From contig CAWGXI010000018.1 in the NCBI GenBank assembly GCA_963826515.1, forward strand, positions 124,001 to 188,000: a DNA stretch of 64,000 bases, read 5' to 3'. The stretch is from DATFVJ01 sp963826515 (lineage in GTDB: Bacteria; Actinomycetota; Actinomycetes; Streptosporangiales; Streptosporangiaceae). Positions 16,006-23,392 of the stretch are shown piece after piece. The stretch's first letter is position 1; every line of letters starts with the position of its first letter. The notes under the pieces were generated by a model that saw nothing but the letters and a program-made list of their open reading frames with translations, had not been told where the DNA came from and did not search any database. The position numbers were made by a program, and so were the translations under genes.

Positions 16006-17549
16006 CCAGCGGCGGCACGGCAGACCGGCTGCGGTACGCGACGCTCGGCAAGATCCCGCCACACTTGCGTCCTGACAGCGACCCGCGCGGGCGCAAGGTC
16101 GGGGTCGTGCATCTGGGCGTCGGCGCGTTTCACCGCGCCCACCAGGCCGTCTACACCGAAGCGTGCGGCGGCTGGGGCATCGCGGGATTCACCCAGCGCA
16201 GCAGCAGCGTGGCCGACCGGCTTGTCCCGCAGGATTGCCTCTACAGCGTGCTTGTGCGTTCCGCCGATGAGGTGCGCCCGCAGGTTGTCGGAGCGATCCG
16301 CGAGGTGGCGTTCGCCGGAGCGGATCCGGCGGAGCTAGTCGCCAAGATCGCCGAACCCGCTGTCACCGTCGTCACGCTCACCGTCACGGAAAAGGGGTAC
16401 CGGCATGATCCCGCCACCGGCCGCCTGCGGCTTGCCGACCCCGAGGTCGCCGCCGACCTGGCTGGGCGGCCGCCGCGCACCGCGGTCGGCCAGCTTGCCG
16501 CCGGGCTTGCCGCTCGTGCCGCGGCGGACGGGCCGCCGCTGACGATCGTGTGCTGCGACAACCTGCCGTCCAACGGCCGCACGCTGCGCGGCCTCGTCGA
16601 GCAGTACCTGGAGCGCTGCGGGCGGAACGCAGGTGCGGCAACGAATGCCATCGCCGACTGGATGGCGGCGGCGGCGCGGTTTCCTGCCACCATGGTCGAC
16701 CGCATCGTCCCTGCCGCCACGGAAGCGGATCGCGCCGACGCCGCTGCCCTGCTTGGGGTGCGGGACGAGGGAACGGTCGTCGCAGAGCCCGGCTCGCACT
16801 GGGTCATCGAGGATGACTTCGCCGGGCCCCGGCCGCGGTGGGAGCAGGCGGGCGCGCTGCTCGTGCCCGACGTAGCACCCTACGAGATCATGAAGCTCCG
16901 CGTCGTCAACGGCGCGCACTCCGCGCTCGCCTACCTTGGGGGCCTGGCCGGACACGAGTACATCGCCACCGCGGCCGCGGACCTCGACCTGGCCAGCTAC
17001 GTTATGCGGCTGCTCGCCGAGGACGTCGCGCCGACGCTTGATCCGCCCGCGGGCGCCGACCTGGCCGCGTATCAGGAGCAGCAGTTGCCCCGCTTCGCCA
17101 ACCCGGCCCTGCGCCACCGGACCGCGCAAGTGGCCATGGACGGCAGCCAGAAGCTGCCGCAGCGGTTGCTCGGCACCATCAGGGACCGTTACCGCGCCGG
17201 GGCCGAGCCGATCTGGGCGTGTCTGGCCGTGGCAGCCTGGATGCGGCATGTTGCCGTCGGCAGGAGCGATGATGGGCGCCCATTCGCCGTGGACGACCCG
17301 TTGGCCGAGATTTTTGCCGAACGGCTGCGCGGTGTGTCACGCGCAAAGGACGTGACGGCAGCCTTGCTCGGTGTGCGTGAGCTGTTCGGTGATCTCGCCG
17401 GGAACACCGGGTTCGAGGATCTGCTCGCAACCCACCTCGACCGCCTCACCCGCGACGGCGCGCGCCAAACGCTCTGCTCCCTGCTAACGGACTCCGGCGC
17501 GGCCTCGCCGGTCCCGTCGTCAGGTCCAGTAAGTCGTCAGGTCCAGTAA
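16002..17549 (+). CDS. Mannitol dehydrogenase family protein (fructuronate/tagaturonate reductase)
   Basis: A 515-residue NAD-dependent long-chain polyol dehydrogenase. The N-terminal Rossmann part shows VGVVHLGVGAFHRAHQAVYTE (nucleotide-binding GxGxFHRAHQ); TVVTLTVTEKGY, IVCCDNLPSNG and FPATMVDRIVPAAT follow, and the active-site region is KLRVVNGAHSALAYLGGLAG, with Lys, Asn and His conserved. Within this operon the likely role is interconversion of fructuronate/mannonate or tagaturonate/altronate, feeding UxaA. Start GTG 16002 overlaps the uxaA stop (GTGA). The last residues (SSGPVSRQVQ) and the stop codon lie inside a 17-bp tandem repeat, so the authentic C-terminus has probably been altered by repeat expansion. 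Confidence 0.88.
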   Translation: MTSGGTADRLRYATLGKIPPHLRPDSDPRGRKVGVVHLGVGAFHRAHQAVYTEACGGWGIAGFTQRSSSVADRLVPQDCLYSVLVRSADEVRPQVVGAIREVAFAGADPAELVAKIAEPAVTVVTLTVTEKGYRHDPATGRLRLADPEVAADLAGRPPRTAVGQLAAGLAARAAADGPPLTIVCCDNLPSNGRTLRGLVEQYLERCGRNAGAATNAIADWMAAAARFPATMVDRIVPAATEADRADAAALLGVRDEGTVVAEPGSHWVIEDDFAGPRPRWEQAGALLVPDVAPYEIMKLRVVNGAHSALAYLGGLAGHEYIATAAADLDLASYVMRLLAEDVAPTLDPPAGADLAAYQEQQLPRFANPALRHRTAQVAMDGSQKLPQRLLGTIRDRYRAGAEPIWACLAVAAWMRHVAVGRSDDGRPFAVDDPLAEIFAERLRGVSRAKDVTAALLGVRELFGDLAGNTGFEDLLATHLDRLTRDGARQTLCSLLTDSGAASPVPSSGPVSRQVQ

Positions 17550-17620
17550 GTCGTCAGGTCCAGTAAGTCGTCAGGTCCAGTAAGTCGTCCAAGTCTAGTT
17601 AAGTCGTCAGTCCAGTAAGA
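17519..17620 (+). repeat. 17-bp tandem repeat across the end of the reductase gene
   Basis: GTCAGGTCCAGTAAGTC occurs four times in perfect register (17519-17586), followed by two degenerate copies to about 17620. Each unit contains TAA; because 17 is not a multiple of three, the stop used depends on phase, and the gene terminates in the second unit. The array spans the coding/non-coding border. Confidence 0.9.
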
Positions 17621-17737
17621 CGTGCGGCCCTGGCCAGATAGGTTGCCGCGATGGAGCATGGGTACCGGGATCCGGCGAGGCACGGGCGTACGCGGCGCGA
17701 TCGCGACATCGCGATAGTGACACAGGGAGTGGTCGAG

Positions 17738-17998
17738 ATGACTGAGACCAAGGCAGACGAAGGGGTCGGCCGCATGACCGCTGAGCGGGCGCGGGTCATC
17801 ACCGACCTGTTCCGGGCCACCCACCCGAGCGCGGCGGCTGAGATCGGTAATTTCGTCCACGGCATCATCCACGCGCTAGGCGATGACGTTACCGACCTTG
17901 ATGAGCCCGGCCGGGACGCGGAGGCGCCGGTTTCCATCCGGTCGGCGAACGCAGCGGTCGAGTTCGTGATGGCAGCGATGCTGAGGGCATCCAGGTGA
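17738..17998 (+). CDS. Hypothetical protein, 86 residues
   Basis: A small soluble protein without a family I recognise. ATG 17738 has GGAG eight bases upstream; an earlier start at 17651 would add 29 Arg-rich residues with poor coding character. The body reads as helical: MTAERARVITDLFRATHPSA, then AAEIGNFVHGIIHALGDDV, an acidic stretch TDLDEPGRDAEAP and a final AAVEFVMAAMLRAS. No signal peptide or cysteine is seen. It is isolated, following the 17-bp repeat array. Confidence 0.6.
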   Translation: MTETKADEGVGRMTAERARVITDLFRATHPSAAAEIGNFVHGIIHALGDDVTDLDEPGRDAEAPVSIRSANAAVEFVMAAMLRASR

Positions 17999-18530
17999 AA
18001 CGGCTTAAGCGCCACGCTCGGCGCATCTAACCTGATCCCGGTTAATCGCAGATCCCGCCGAACAAACGGTGTCGCGTGCCATGGGGTCTTACCGTGGGCT
18101 TGTGATCTTGTCGCCACGCGGCGGCATTGAGGCGTTCAAGGCGCTGACGCGTAGGCATACCCGACATGGCGACGTGCCGGGTATTTGCCTGATCGGGTAG
18201 CTCGGCTGGTTGCTCCCGAACGTGAGGGTTTGAAGCGGTGCTGCCGACGCAGCGCCAGCAGGCAACCAAACCCGACCCCCCGCTCACGCCTTAGCATTTG
18301 AATAGCTCATCGCCCCCCCTTATTTCAGACTTGCCAAACGCTCGATGCGATAACGGACCTCGATGCGGTAACGGACCTCGATGCGGTAACGGACAGAGCA
18401 AGCACCGCGTTCGCGGCTCCTGAACGTCACTTGACCCATTCGCCTGAGTGCGCAGGAGTTAAAGATTCCTGAAAGTCGGGCCGTCGGGCGCTGTCCCTGA
18501 ACAAAGGTCAAGGCACGTACTGATGGTCTC
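17999..18530. other. Gene-poor region with an 18-bp triple repeat
   Basis: About 530 bp up to the insertion sequence. The one structured feature is three head-to-tail copies of an 18-bp unit (CGATGCGGTAACGGACCT) at 18340-18393, the first copy with one change. Short frames on both strands show no family signal. The last 60 bp before 18531 should contain the original promoter of the HNH nuclease gene that the insertion sequence separated from its start. Confidence 0.5.
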
Positions 18531-18540
18531 AGAACGGAAG
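18531..18540 (+). repeat. Left 10-bp target-site duplication
   Basis: AGAACGGAAG directly precedes the left terminal inverted repeat and is repeated exactly at 20205-20214 after the right one. Perfect duplications indicate a recent single insertion. The word contains GGAAG, the ribosome binding site of the downstream gene. Confidence 0.95.
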
Positions 18541-20204
18541 CAGGGACTCGTCAAAGTCGATGTGACTTTATGTGATCGGATGACGTGACGGTTTCGCGGC
18601 GCCGGGCCGGTTTGCGGCGGGGTGCATGGCTCTGCGGGCCGTGACAGTGCGTGAGCGCTCGCGGTGCCGGGCGGGCGGGATCGCCCGCGACACGGGGGTT
18701 TGCGCGGCCGGATGTGCTTGATCTGGGGGCACGGCCCCTGCTGATCATTTGGGTGTCTAAATCCGGATGATCCGCAGAAAGGCCGTGCCCGTGTATGCAT
18801 CATCGCTGATGGAGATTGTCCGCTGCCATCTGGGGGCGGCGGGCGCGCCGCCGGAGCGGGTGGCGCTCCGGGAGGTGCTGGCGGAGCGGCTGACCGATCC
18901 GCGCAAGCCGCGGGGGATCCGGCACTCGCTGGGCTCGCTGGTATCGGTGCTGGTGGCGGGGGTGGCGTGCGGGGATTCCAGCCCGCTGGCGATCGCAGGG
19001 GCGGCGGCGGGCTGGGACCAGGAGGTGCTGGCCGCGCACGGGACCCGCCGCAACCCGCGGACCGGTGCCAATGAGCCGCCATCGGCGTCCACGCTGGACG
19101 GGCTGCAGGCTCTGCTGGACGCTGATAGAGCTGGAGGCGGCGCTGTCGGCGTGCCTGGCGGCCACGGCACTGGACCCGCGGCTTTATAGTAATATCGCCA
19201 CGCGGGACGCGGCGGGCAAGGCGGCCGCCACCGGGAAGAAGAAGCGGCGCCGCAAGCCGCAGGCAGGCGAGGCGCTGCGCGAGACCAGGGCGGACGGCTG
19301 GGTGCGGGCCGCTCCCGGCCACCCGTGGCTGGATCCCGCTGTCACCGGCGACCGGCGCACCACCGGCCCGGCCCGCCGTCGGCGTAGACGGCAAGGAACG
19401 CAAGCTCGCCAAGGGCGGCGGGAAGAAGAAAGTGCACCTGCTGGCGCGCAGTCACCCACGTCACCGGGCTGGTGATCGGCCAGGACAGGGTCGCCAAGGC
19501 CGGCAAAGCTAACGAGGTCACGCACTTCAGGCCGCTGCTGGAGCCGCTGCCCCTGGACGGCGTGGTCATCACCGCCGACGCGATGCAGGCCACCAGGCAG
19601 AACGCCCGCTGGATACGTGGAGGGCAAGCACGCGCACTACCTGGTCCCGGTTCTCGGCAACCAGCCCGGCCTGTACGCCGCGCTCGACGCCCTGGACTGG
19701 GAGAACACCCTGGCCGCCGCCGCTACCAGCGAGATCACCCGCGGCAGGATCGAAACCCGTGCCATCCGCGTCCTGCCCGCCCCGGCAGAACCGGGCTTCC
19801 CTCACGCTAGCCAGGCCATCCTCATCGAACGCTACGTCACCATCAAGAAGAACGACCGCTGGATCATGCGCAACTGCGAGGCCGTGCTCTACGTGACCAG
19901 CCTGGACGCCAGCCAGGCCAGCCCCGCCGACCTGCTCGCCCTACATCCGCGGTCACTGGACGATTGAACACCTGCACTGGCTACGCGACGTGATCTGGCA
20001 CGAGGACAAATCCACCATCCGCACCGGCAACGCCCCCCAGGTGATGTCCGCTCTCACCAACCTCGTCATTAGCCTGTTCCGGCTACAGGGAGTAATCAAG
20101 ATCAAGGACGAGACACGTCTCAACGCCCAGAATCCACGCCGGCCACTCCAGTTACTCGCCCTCCGACCAGGCTAAACAGGCCCCAGGACTTTGACGAATC
20201 CCTG
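18541..20204 (+). mobile_element. ISAs1-family-like insertion sequence (1664 bp, transposase inactive)
   Basis: The element is bounded by 18-bp terminal inverted repeats, CAGGGACTCGTCAAAGTC at 18541-18558 and its complement with one mismatch at 20187-20204, and flanked by a perfect 10-bp target duplication. Ends beginning CAGGG and 8-10 bp duplications suit the ISAs1 group, which agrees with the transposase remnant inside. The element lies directly in the 5' leader of the HNH nuclease gene. A stretch of about 210 bp between the left end and the transposase start holds no gene. Confidence 0.9.
18767..20175 (+). pseudogene. ISAs1-type transposase, multiply frameshifted
   Basis: Pieces of one transposase follow one another in different frames. 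From 18767: DPRKPRGIRHSLGSLVSVLVAGVACG and a DDE_Tnp_1-associated N-terminal domain; from about 19100: LELEAALSACLAATALDPR; near 19385: VGVDGKERKLA; from about 19450: THVTGLVIGQDRVAKAGKANE with FRPLLEPL and DGVVITADAMQATRQNA (the second catalytic Asp region); from 19617: VEGKHAHYLVPVLGNQPGL; from about 19950: GHWTIEHLHWLRDVIWHEDKS. At least four frame changes are needed to join them, so no active transposase can be made. The order and content match H-repeat/ISAs1 transposases. Confidence 0.9.
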
Positions 20205-20214
20205 AGAACGGAAG
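20205..20214 (+). repeat. Right 10-bp target-site duplication
   Basis: Exact copy of AGAACGGAAG (18531-18540). Because it carries GGAAG six bases before ATG 20221, the insertion restored the ribosome binding site it landed on, leaving translation possible but separating the gene from its original promoter. Confidence 0.95.
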
Positions 20215-20220
20215 CACGCC

Positions 20221-20724
20221 ATGAAACTGACCAAGATCTTTCCAGTCACGGCCCTCGCACTCGCGCTAGGAGCGCCCGCAGGCATTGGCCTCGCCACGGC
20301 ATCACCCGGCGCGGCGGCCACCTGGCCCGCTGGCTGGGTGCTGCCTAACCACCACCTGACCCCCGGCGCGTGGGGCCACAGCATGGCGGCGATCTGCCCG
20401 CACGTCAGCCCCGCGCTGGAGAAGGCCAGGCCGAGTGAGAAGGTCAAGCTCCAGGTTTATGCCGAATACAAGATCACCGTGCACCCGGCCGGCAAGTACG
20501 AGATCGACCACCTTGTCCCGCTAGAGCTTGACGGCTCGAACGCCAAAGCGAACCTGTGGCCCGAGCCAAACAACCACCCCAACGGCTACCTGAACTCCAA
20601 GGACCGCCTCGAAAACAAGCTGCACGGCCTCGTCTGCGGTCACAAGGTCGGCCTGGCGACCGCTCAACACGACATCGATAGCGACTGGAGGACCGCATAC
20701 GTCAAGTACGTCGGCAAGCCGTGA
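20221..20724 (+). CDS. Secreted HNH-family nuclease-like protein
   Basis: A 167-residue exported protein. Residues 1-28 form a Sec signal peptide (MKLTKIFPVTALALALGAP, cleavage probably after ATA or AAA). The mature part ends in an HNH-type domain: KYEIDHLVPLELDGSNAKANLWPEPNN holds the DH pair and the downstream Asn-Leu-Trp-Pro-Glu-Pro block, and KDRLENKLHGLVCGHKVGLATAQ continues this family's conserved C-terminal helix region. Extracellular HNH proteins of this type are common in Streptomyces-like genomes and may degrade environmental DNA; activity is inferred. GGAAG six bases upstream of ATG is supplied by the right target duplication of the preceding insertion sequence. Confidence 0.85.
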   Translation: MKLTKIFPVTALALALGAPAGIGLATASPGAAATWPAGWVLPNHHLTPGAWGHSMAAICPHVSPALEKARPSEKVKLQVYAEYKITVHPAGKYEIDHLVPLELDGSNAKANLWPEPNNHPNGYLNSKDRLENKLHGLVCGHKVGLATAQHDIDSDWRTAYVKYVGKP

Positions 20725-20785
20725 CATAAGACCTGGTTCACAATCCCGGTAGCGCCCAGGGGCTTCAACGGGTAGATACTCGCCG

Positions 20786-20823
20786 ATGCCTCTGTACTAC
20801 CAGGACATAACTAACCATGACTA
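20786..20823 (+). pseudogene. Possible 5' fragment of a small gene cut by the second insertion sequence
   Basis: A frame starting ATG CCT CTG TAC TAC at 20786 reads MPLYYQDITNHDY up to the left end of the next insertion sequence and loses meaning inside it. The sequence beyond the right end of that element (22448 onwards) contains a coding-like tail. The two may be parts of one gene, but the frames do not join directly without assuming a small deletion or duplication, so the link is speculative. Confidence 0.25.
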
Positions 20824-22448
20824 CTCAGCTTGTGATTTAAGGATCTTGTTTGACTGCCTTGCTGTCCGCCGTGCGCCCGTTGTCGCTTTTACGGTAGATC
20901 GTCGGCCGGGCTTTGGGCCGGTTCTTGGAGCCGCTCGGGCGGCCCGGGCCGGGCCGGGTGCTTTTTGCCGTCCTGGCGGGAGTGCCCAGGTGCGCGCGGA
21001 GACGGCGGAATCCGAGCCGGACCCGGTAGGGGCTGAGCACCTGTCCCTGCTCGGGCTGCTTATGCCAGGGCCGGCGCAGGTCATCGACCAGGGCGGAGGC
21101 GAGCCGTAGCTGGGTGTAGGCGGCCATCACGAGTGCGACCCACCGGTCGGTGGCCTCGGCGCTGGCCAGGCGGGCGGCGTCCAGGCCCAGGTACACCTTG
21201 GCGAACCGGTGGAAATGTTCCTGGCCGGACCGGCGGAGGTAGGCCTTCCACAGCAGGTCCACCAGGCCGGCGTCGGCCTCGGCCGGGCCGCAGTGCCACA
21301 GCCACAGGTCCCTGGGGGGCTTGCGGCCATCGGGCAGGCGCTCCACGGTGACCCGGATGACGGTGCCCTTCACGACCGGCAGCTGCTCATCCCTGGGGTA
21401 GTCCTGCCACCGGCCGCTGCGGTCGAGAGCCTGGTGCAGGCCGTGCCAGGCCCGGACCCGTACTTTGCCGTACCGTGCGGACTCGCCGGCCAGCTCGACG
21501 TCAGGGGCGTGATGGGTTCTTGCGTCCGCCAGCGCGAACCGCTGCCCGTGCCGCCGGGGCGCGCCCCGCTGCCCGGGCGCGCGCGGCCCGGGATCGGCGT
21601 AGAACACCCGGTCGCTGCGCAGCCGTGCCAGCACCTGCACCGGCTGGCCGGCCAGCGCCCAGGAAATGTCCGTGGCCGGGTAGCCCGGCATCCAGCATCA
21701 CCAGCGGCGGCGGGTCAGCTGGCCGCCACTTCCCGGTGGCGGCCAGGTCGCCGAGCAGATCGGTGATCTGCGCCACGGTGGCACCGGCATGGTCCTCGCC
21801 CGGGCGCAGCCGCCTGGCCTCGATCGCATCCACCCACGAGGAAGAGCCCCACTGCACCCCCACCAGCACGCTCAGCGGCCAGCCCGGCAGGTACCGGTCC
21901 CCGCCCGCGCCGCGCACCTGCACCATCACCATCTCATCGGCGAACACCGCATCCGGGCGGGCCAGCGGCGTCACGTCGATCCCGAACATCAGCGGATCCT
22001 CTGGGGCCGCGGGTGCCATCGCCGCCACCTGCAGCCGCCGCAGCCTGCCCGCGTCGATCCGCCCGCCGGCGAGGGCGTCATACACCGACCCGTGCCCCCG
22101 GCGGAACTCCGGCTCCACCGACAGCTCCACCGGGGAGCGCACCGGCCCCTCCGCGCACAAGATCGCGTCGGTGAGCTCGGACAGCGCATCGGCGCGCCTG
22201 GCAAAACATCCGTACAGTTCCCTGCGGAAGGCCACCAGCCGGGCCGTCGGGCGCTGCCCCAGCCTGGGCCTTGACCGCAGCCTCCTGCCACGCCATGCTG
22301 AACGCCACGGCCACCGCCCTCGTCTCCGGGATCTGTGGAACGAACCCGAAGATGATCAAACGGTGGCCGTCTCATGTCACGGCGACACGCCGGACAAGAT
22401 CGGTGATCTCGGTCAGGCCGGACAGCCCAGGTTAAATCTCAAGCTCAG
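20824..22448 (-). mobile_element. Insertion sequence with 17-bp inverted ends (IS701/IS4-like transposase, inactive)
   Basis: CTCAGCTTGTGATTTAA at 20824-20840 and the complement of CTGAGCTTGAGATTTAA at 22432-22448 form 17-bp terminal inverted repeats with two mismatches. They bracket a broken transposase on the minus strand. I find no convincing target duplication (left flank CCATGACTA, right flank ATACGTGG). The element lies 100 bp downstream of the HNH gene. Its size, 1625 bp, is normal for a single-gene element with a 400-450 residue transposase. Confidence 0.8.
20837..22300 (-). pseudogene. IS701/IS4-like transposase, frameshifted
   Basis: The N-terminal half, read from about 22235, has FRRELYGCFARRADALSELTDAILCAEGPVRSPVELS, RRGHGSVYDALAGGRID and the first catalytic region LMFGIDVTPLARPDA, then WRPADPPPLVMLDAG. 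Near 21690 the frame shifts; from there to the stop at 20837 it continues in another frame with VLARLRSDRVFYADPGPR, RVRAWHGLHQALDRSGRW, WLWHCGPAEADAGLVDLLWKAYLRR, FHRFAKVYLGLDAARL and a Gly/Pro/Arg-rich tail GPGRPSGSKNR. This is the widespread actinobacterial DDE transposase with the RFRxEFYxCLxxRADALFEL start. A second frame problem near 22250-22300 disturbs the N-terminus. Not functional as read. Confidence 0.85.
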
Positions 22449-22591
22449 ATACGTGGAACTTGGGCGGGGACAGCATCGACGGGATGGATTGCAACTCATG
22501 GGTGGCCGGATACGCCACTACCGCCAGCATTGCTTTCGGTACGGTTAGTGACTGCAACGCCAGCGCGACGGACCTGAAGGAGGAATCATGA
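22448..22591 (+). pseudogene. C-terminal tail of a small gene truncated by the insertion sequence
   Basis: From the right terminal repeat a frame with good G/C third positions reads DTWNLGGDSIDGMDCNSWVA, then GYATTASIAFGTVSDCNASA and TDLKEES before TGA 22589-22591. No start codon with a ribosome binding site precedes it, as expected if the 5' part was cut off by the insertion. It is rich in Ser, Thr, Asp and contains two Cys. Its stop overlaps the ATG of the 23-codon frame that follows (ATGA), the usual sign of a coupled operon pair. No family recognised. Confidence 0.45.
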
Positions 22592-22659
22592 CCATGAAGA
22601 ACTGGGTCTTCTGGAAGGGACCTGACGAGCCGATCGTGCGCCAGGACTTTGAGGACTGA
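22588..22659 (+). CDS. Small ORF, 23 residues, with near-consensus ribosome binding site
   Basis: AAGGAGG stands five bases before ATG 22588, one of the strongest ribosome binding sites in the window. The product MTMKNWVFWKGPDEPIVRQD plus FED is short, aromatic and acidic at the end, with no membrane segment or cysteine. Its ATG overlaps the stop of the truncated upstream frame. It could be a genuine small protein or peptide, or the start of a longer gene that was later broken; nothing homologous follows it. It is convergent with kdpE, 40 bp away. Function unknown. Confidence 0.45.
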   Translation: MTMKNWVFWKGPDEPIVRQDFED

Positions 22660-22699
22660 TCGCTGCAATTGCTCAAGCGACACGGGATTGCCTGCGTGG

Positions 22700-23392
22700 T
22701 CAGGAATCTGGCTGGTAGCGGTAGCCCATGCCTGGTTCGGTGAGCAGGTAGCGCGGCCTGGACGGATCTGGTTCGAGCTTGCGCCGCAGCTGCGCCATGT
22801 ACAGGCGGAGATTGCCGCCCGCGTCCGCGTAACCCGGGCCCCACACCTCGGTGAGCAACTGGCGCTGGCTGAGCAATTTTCCCGGGTGCCGCAGCAGCAC
22901 CTCGATCAGGTGCCACTCGGTCGGAGTGAGCCGGACATCATTGGTCGTCCCGTTTTCCGAGCGGGTCACCCGCAGCGCGGCCAGGTCCACCGTCGCGGTT
23001 CCGAGTGTCACACTTGGCGCAGCTTCGTGCGGCTGGATGCGGCGGGTGACGGCCCGCATCCTGGCGAGCAGTTCGTCCATGCCAAACGGTTTCGTCACGT
23101 AGTCGTCCGCACCGGCGTCGAGCGCGTCCACCTTGTCCGTGGCGTCGGACCGGCCGGAAAGCACGATGATCGGCGCGTCGGTCCAGCCGCGCAGTCCTGC
23201 TATCACCTCCACACCGTCCAGGTCGGGCAGGCCGAGGTCGAGCAGAACCACATCGGGCGGGTGGCGGGCGGCGGTGCGCAGCGCCTCGGTGCCTGTGGCG
23301 GCGGTGTGTACCTCGAACTGTCGTGCCCGCAGGTTGATCCGCAGGGCACGGACGATCTGCGGTTCGTCCTCCACCACGAGCACGCTCGTCAT
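22700..23392 (-). CDS. kdpE: KdpE-type OmpR-family response regulator
   Basis: A 230-residue regulator. The receiver domain (residues 1-120) has VLVVEDEPQIVRAL (acidic pocket), VVLLDLGLPDLDGVEV (phospho-acceptor Asp in LLDLGLP), VLSGR and DYVTKPFGMDELLAR (conserved Lys). The OmpR winged helix (about 130-228) has VRLTPTEWHLIEVLLRHPGKLLSQ, LLTEVWGPGYADAGGNLRLYMAQLRRKLE and YLLTEPGMGYRY, the KdpE signature. ATG 23392 overlaps the kdpD stop (ATGA), so the two are coupled. KdpE normally activates kdpFABC for potassium uptake under low potassium; that operon is not in this window. Confidence 0.92.
   Translation of the reverse strand: MTSVLVVEDEPQIVRALRINLRARQFEVHTAATGTEALRTAARHPPDVVLLDLGLPDLDGVEVIAGLRGWTDAPIIVLSGRSDATDKVDALDAGADDYVTKPFGMDELLARMRAVTRRIQPHEAAPSVTLGTATVDLAALRVTRSENGTTNDVRLTPTEWHLIEVLLRHPGKLLSQRQLLTEVWGPGYADAGGNLRLYMAQLRRKLEPDPSRPRYLLTEPGMGYRYQPDS

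Noticed and set aside
14884..16062. Minus-strand frame of 392 codons opposite uxaA
   Set aside because: Shadow of the UxaA gene; no motifs, no ribosome binding site.
22448..22659. RiPP (lanthipeptide-like) precursor locus
   Set aside because: The Ser/Thr/Cys-rich tail and the coupled mini-ORF invite this reading, but there is no modification enzyme, protease or transporter within many kilobases.
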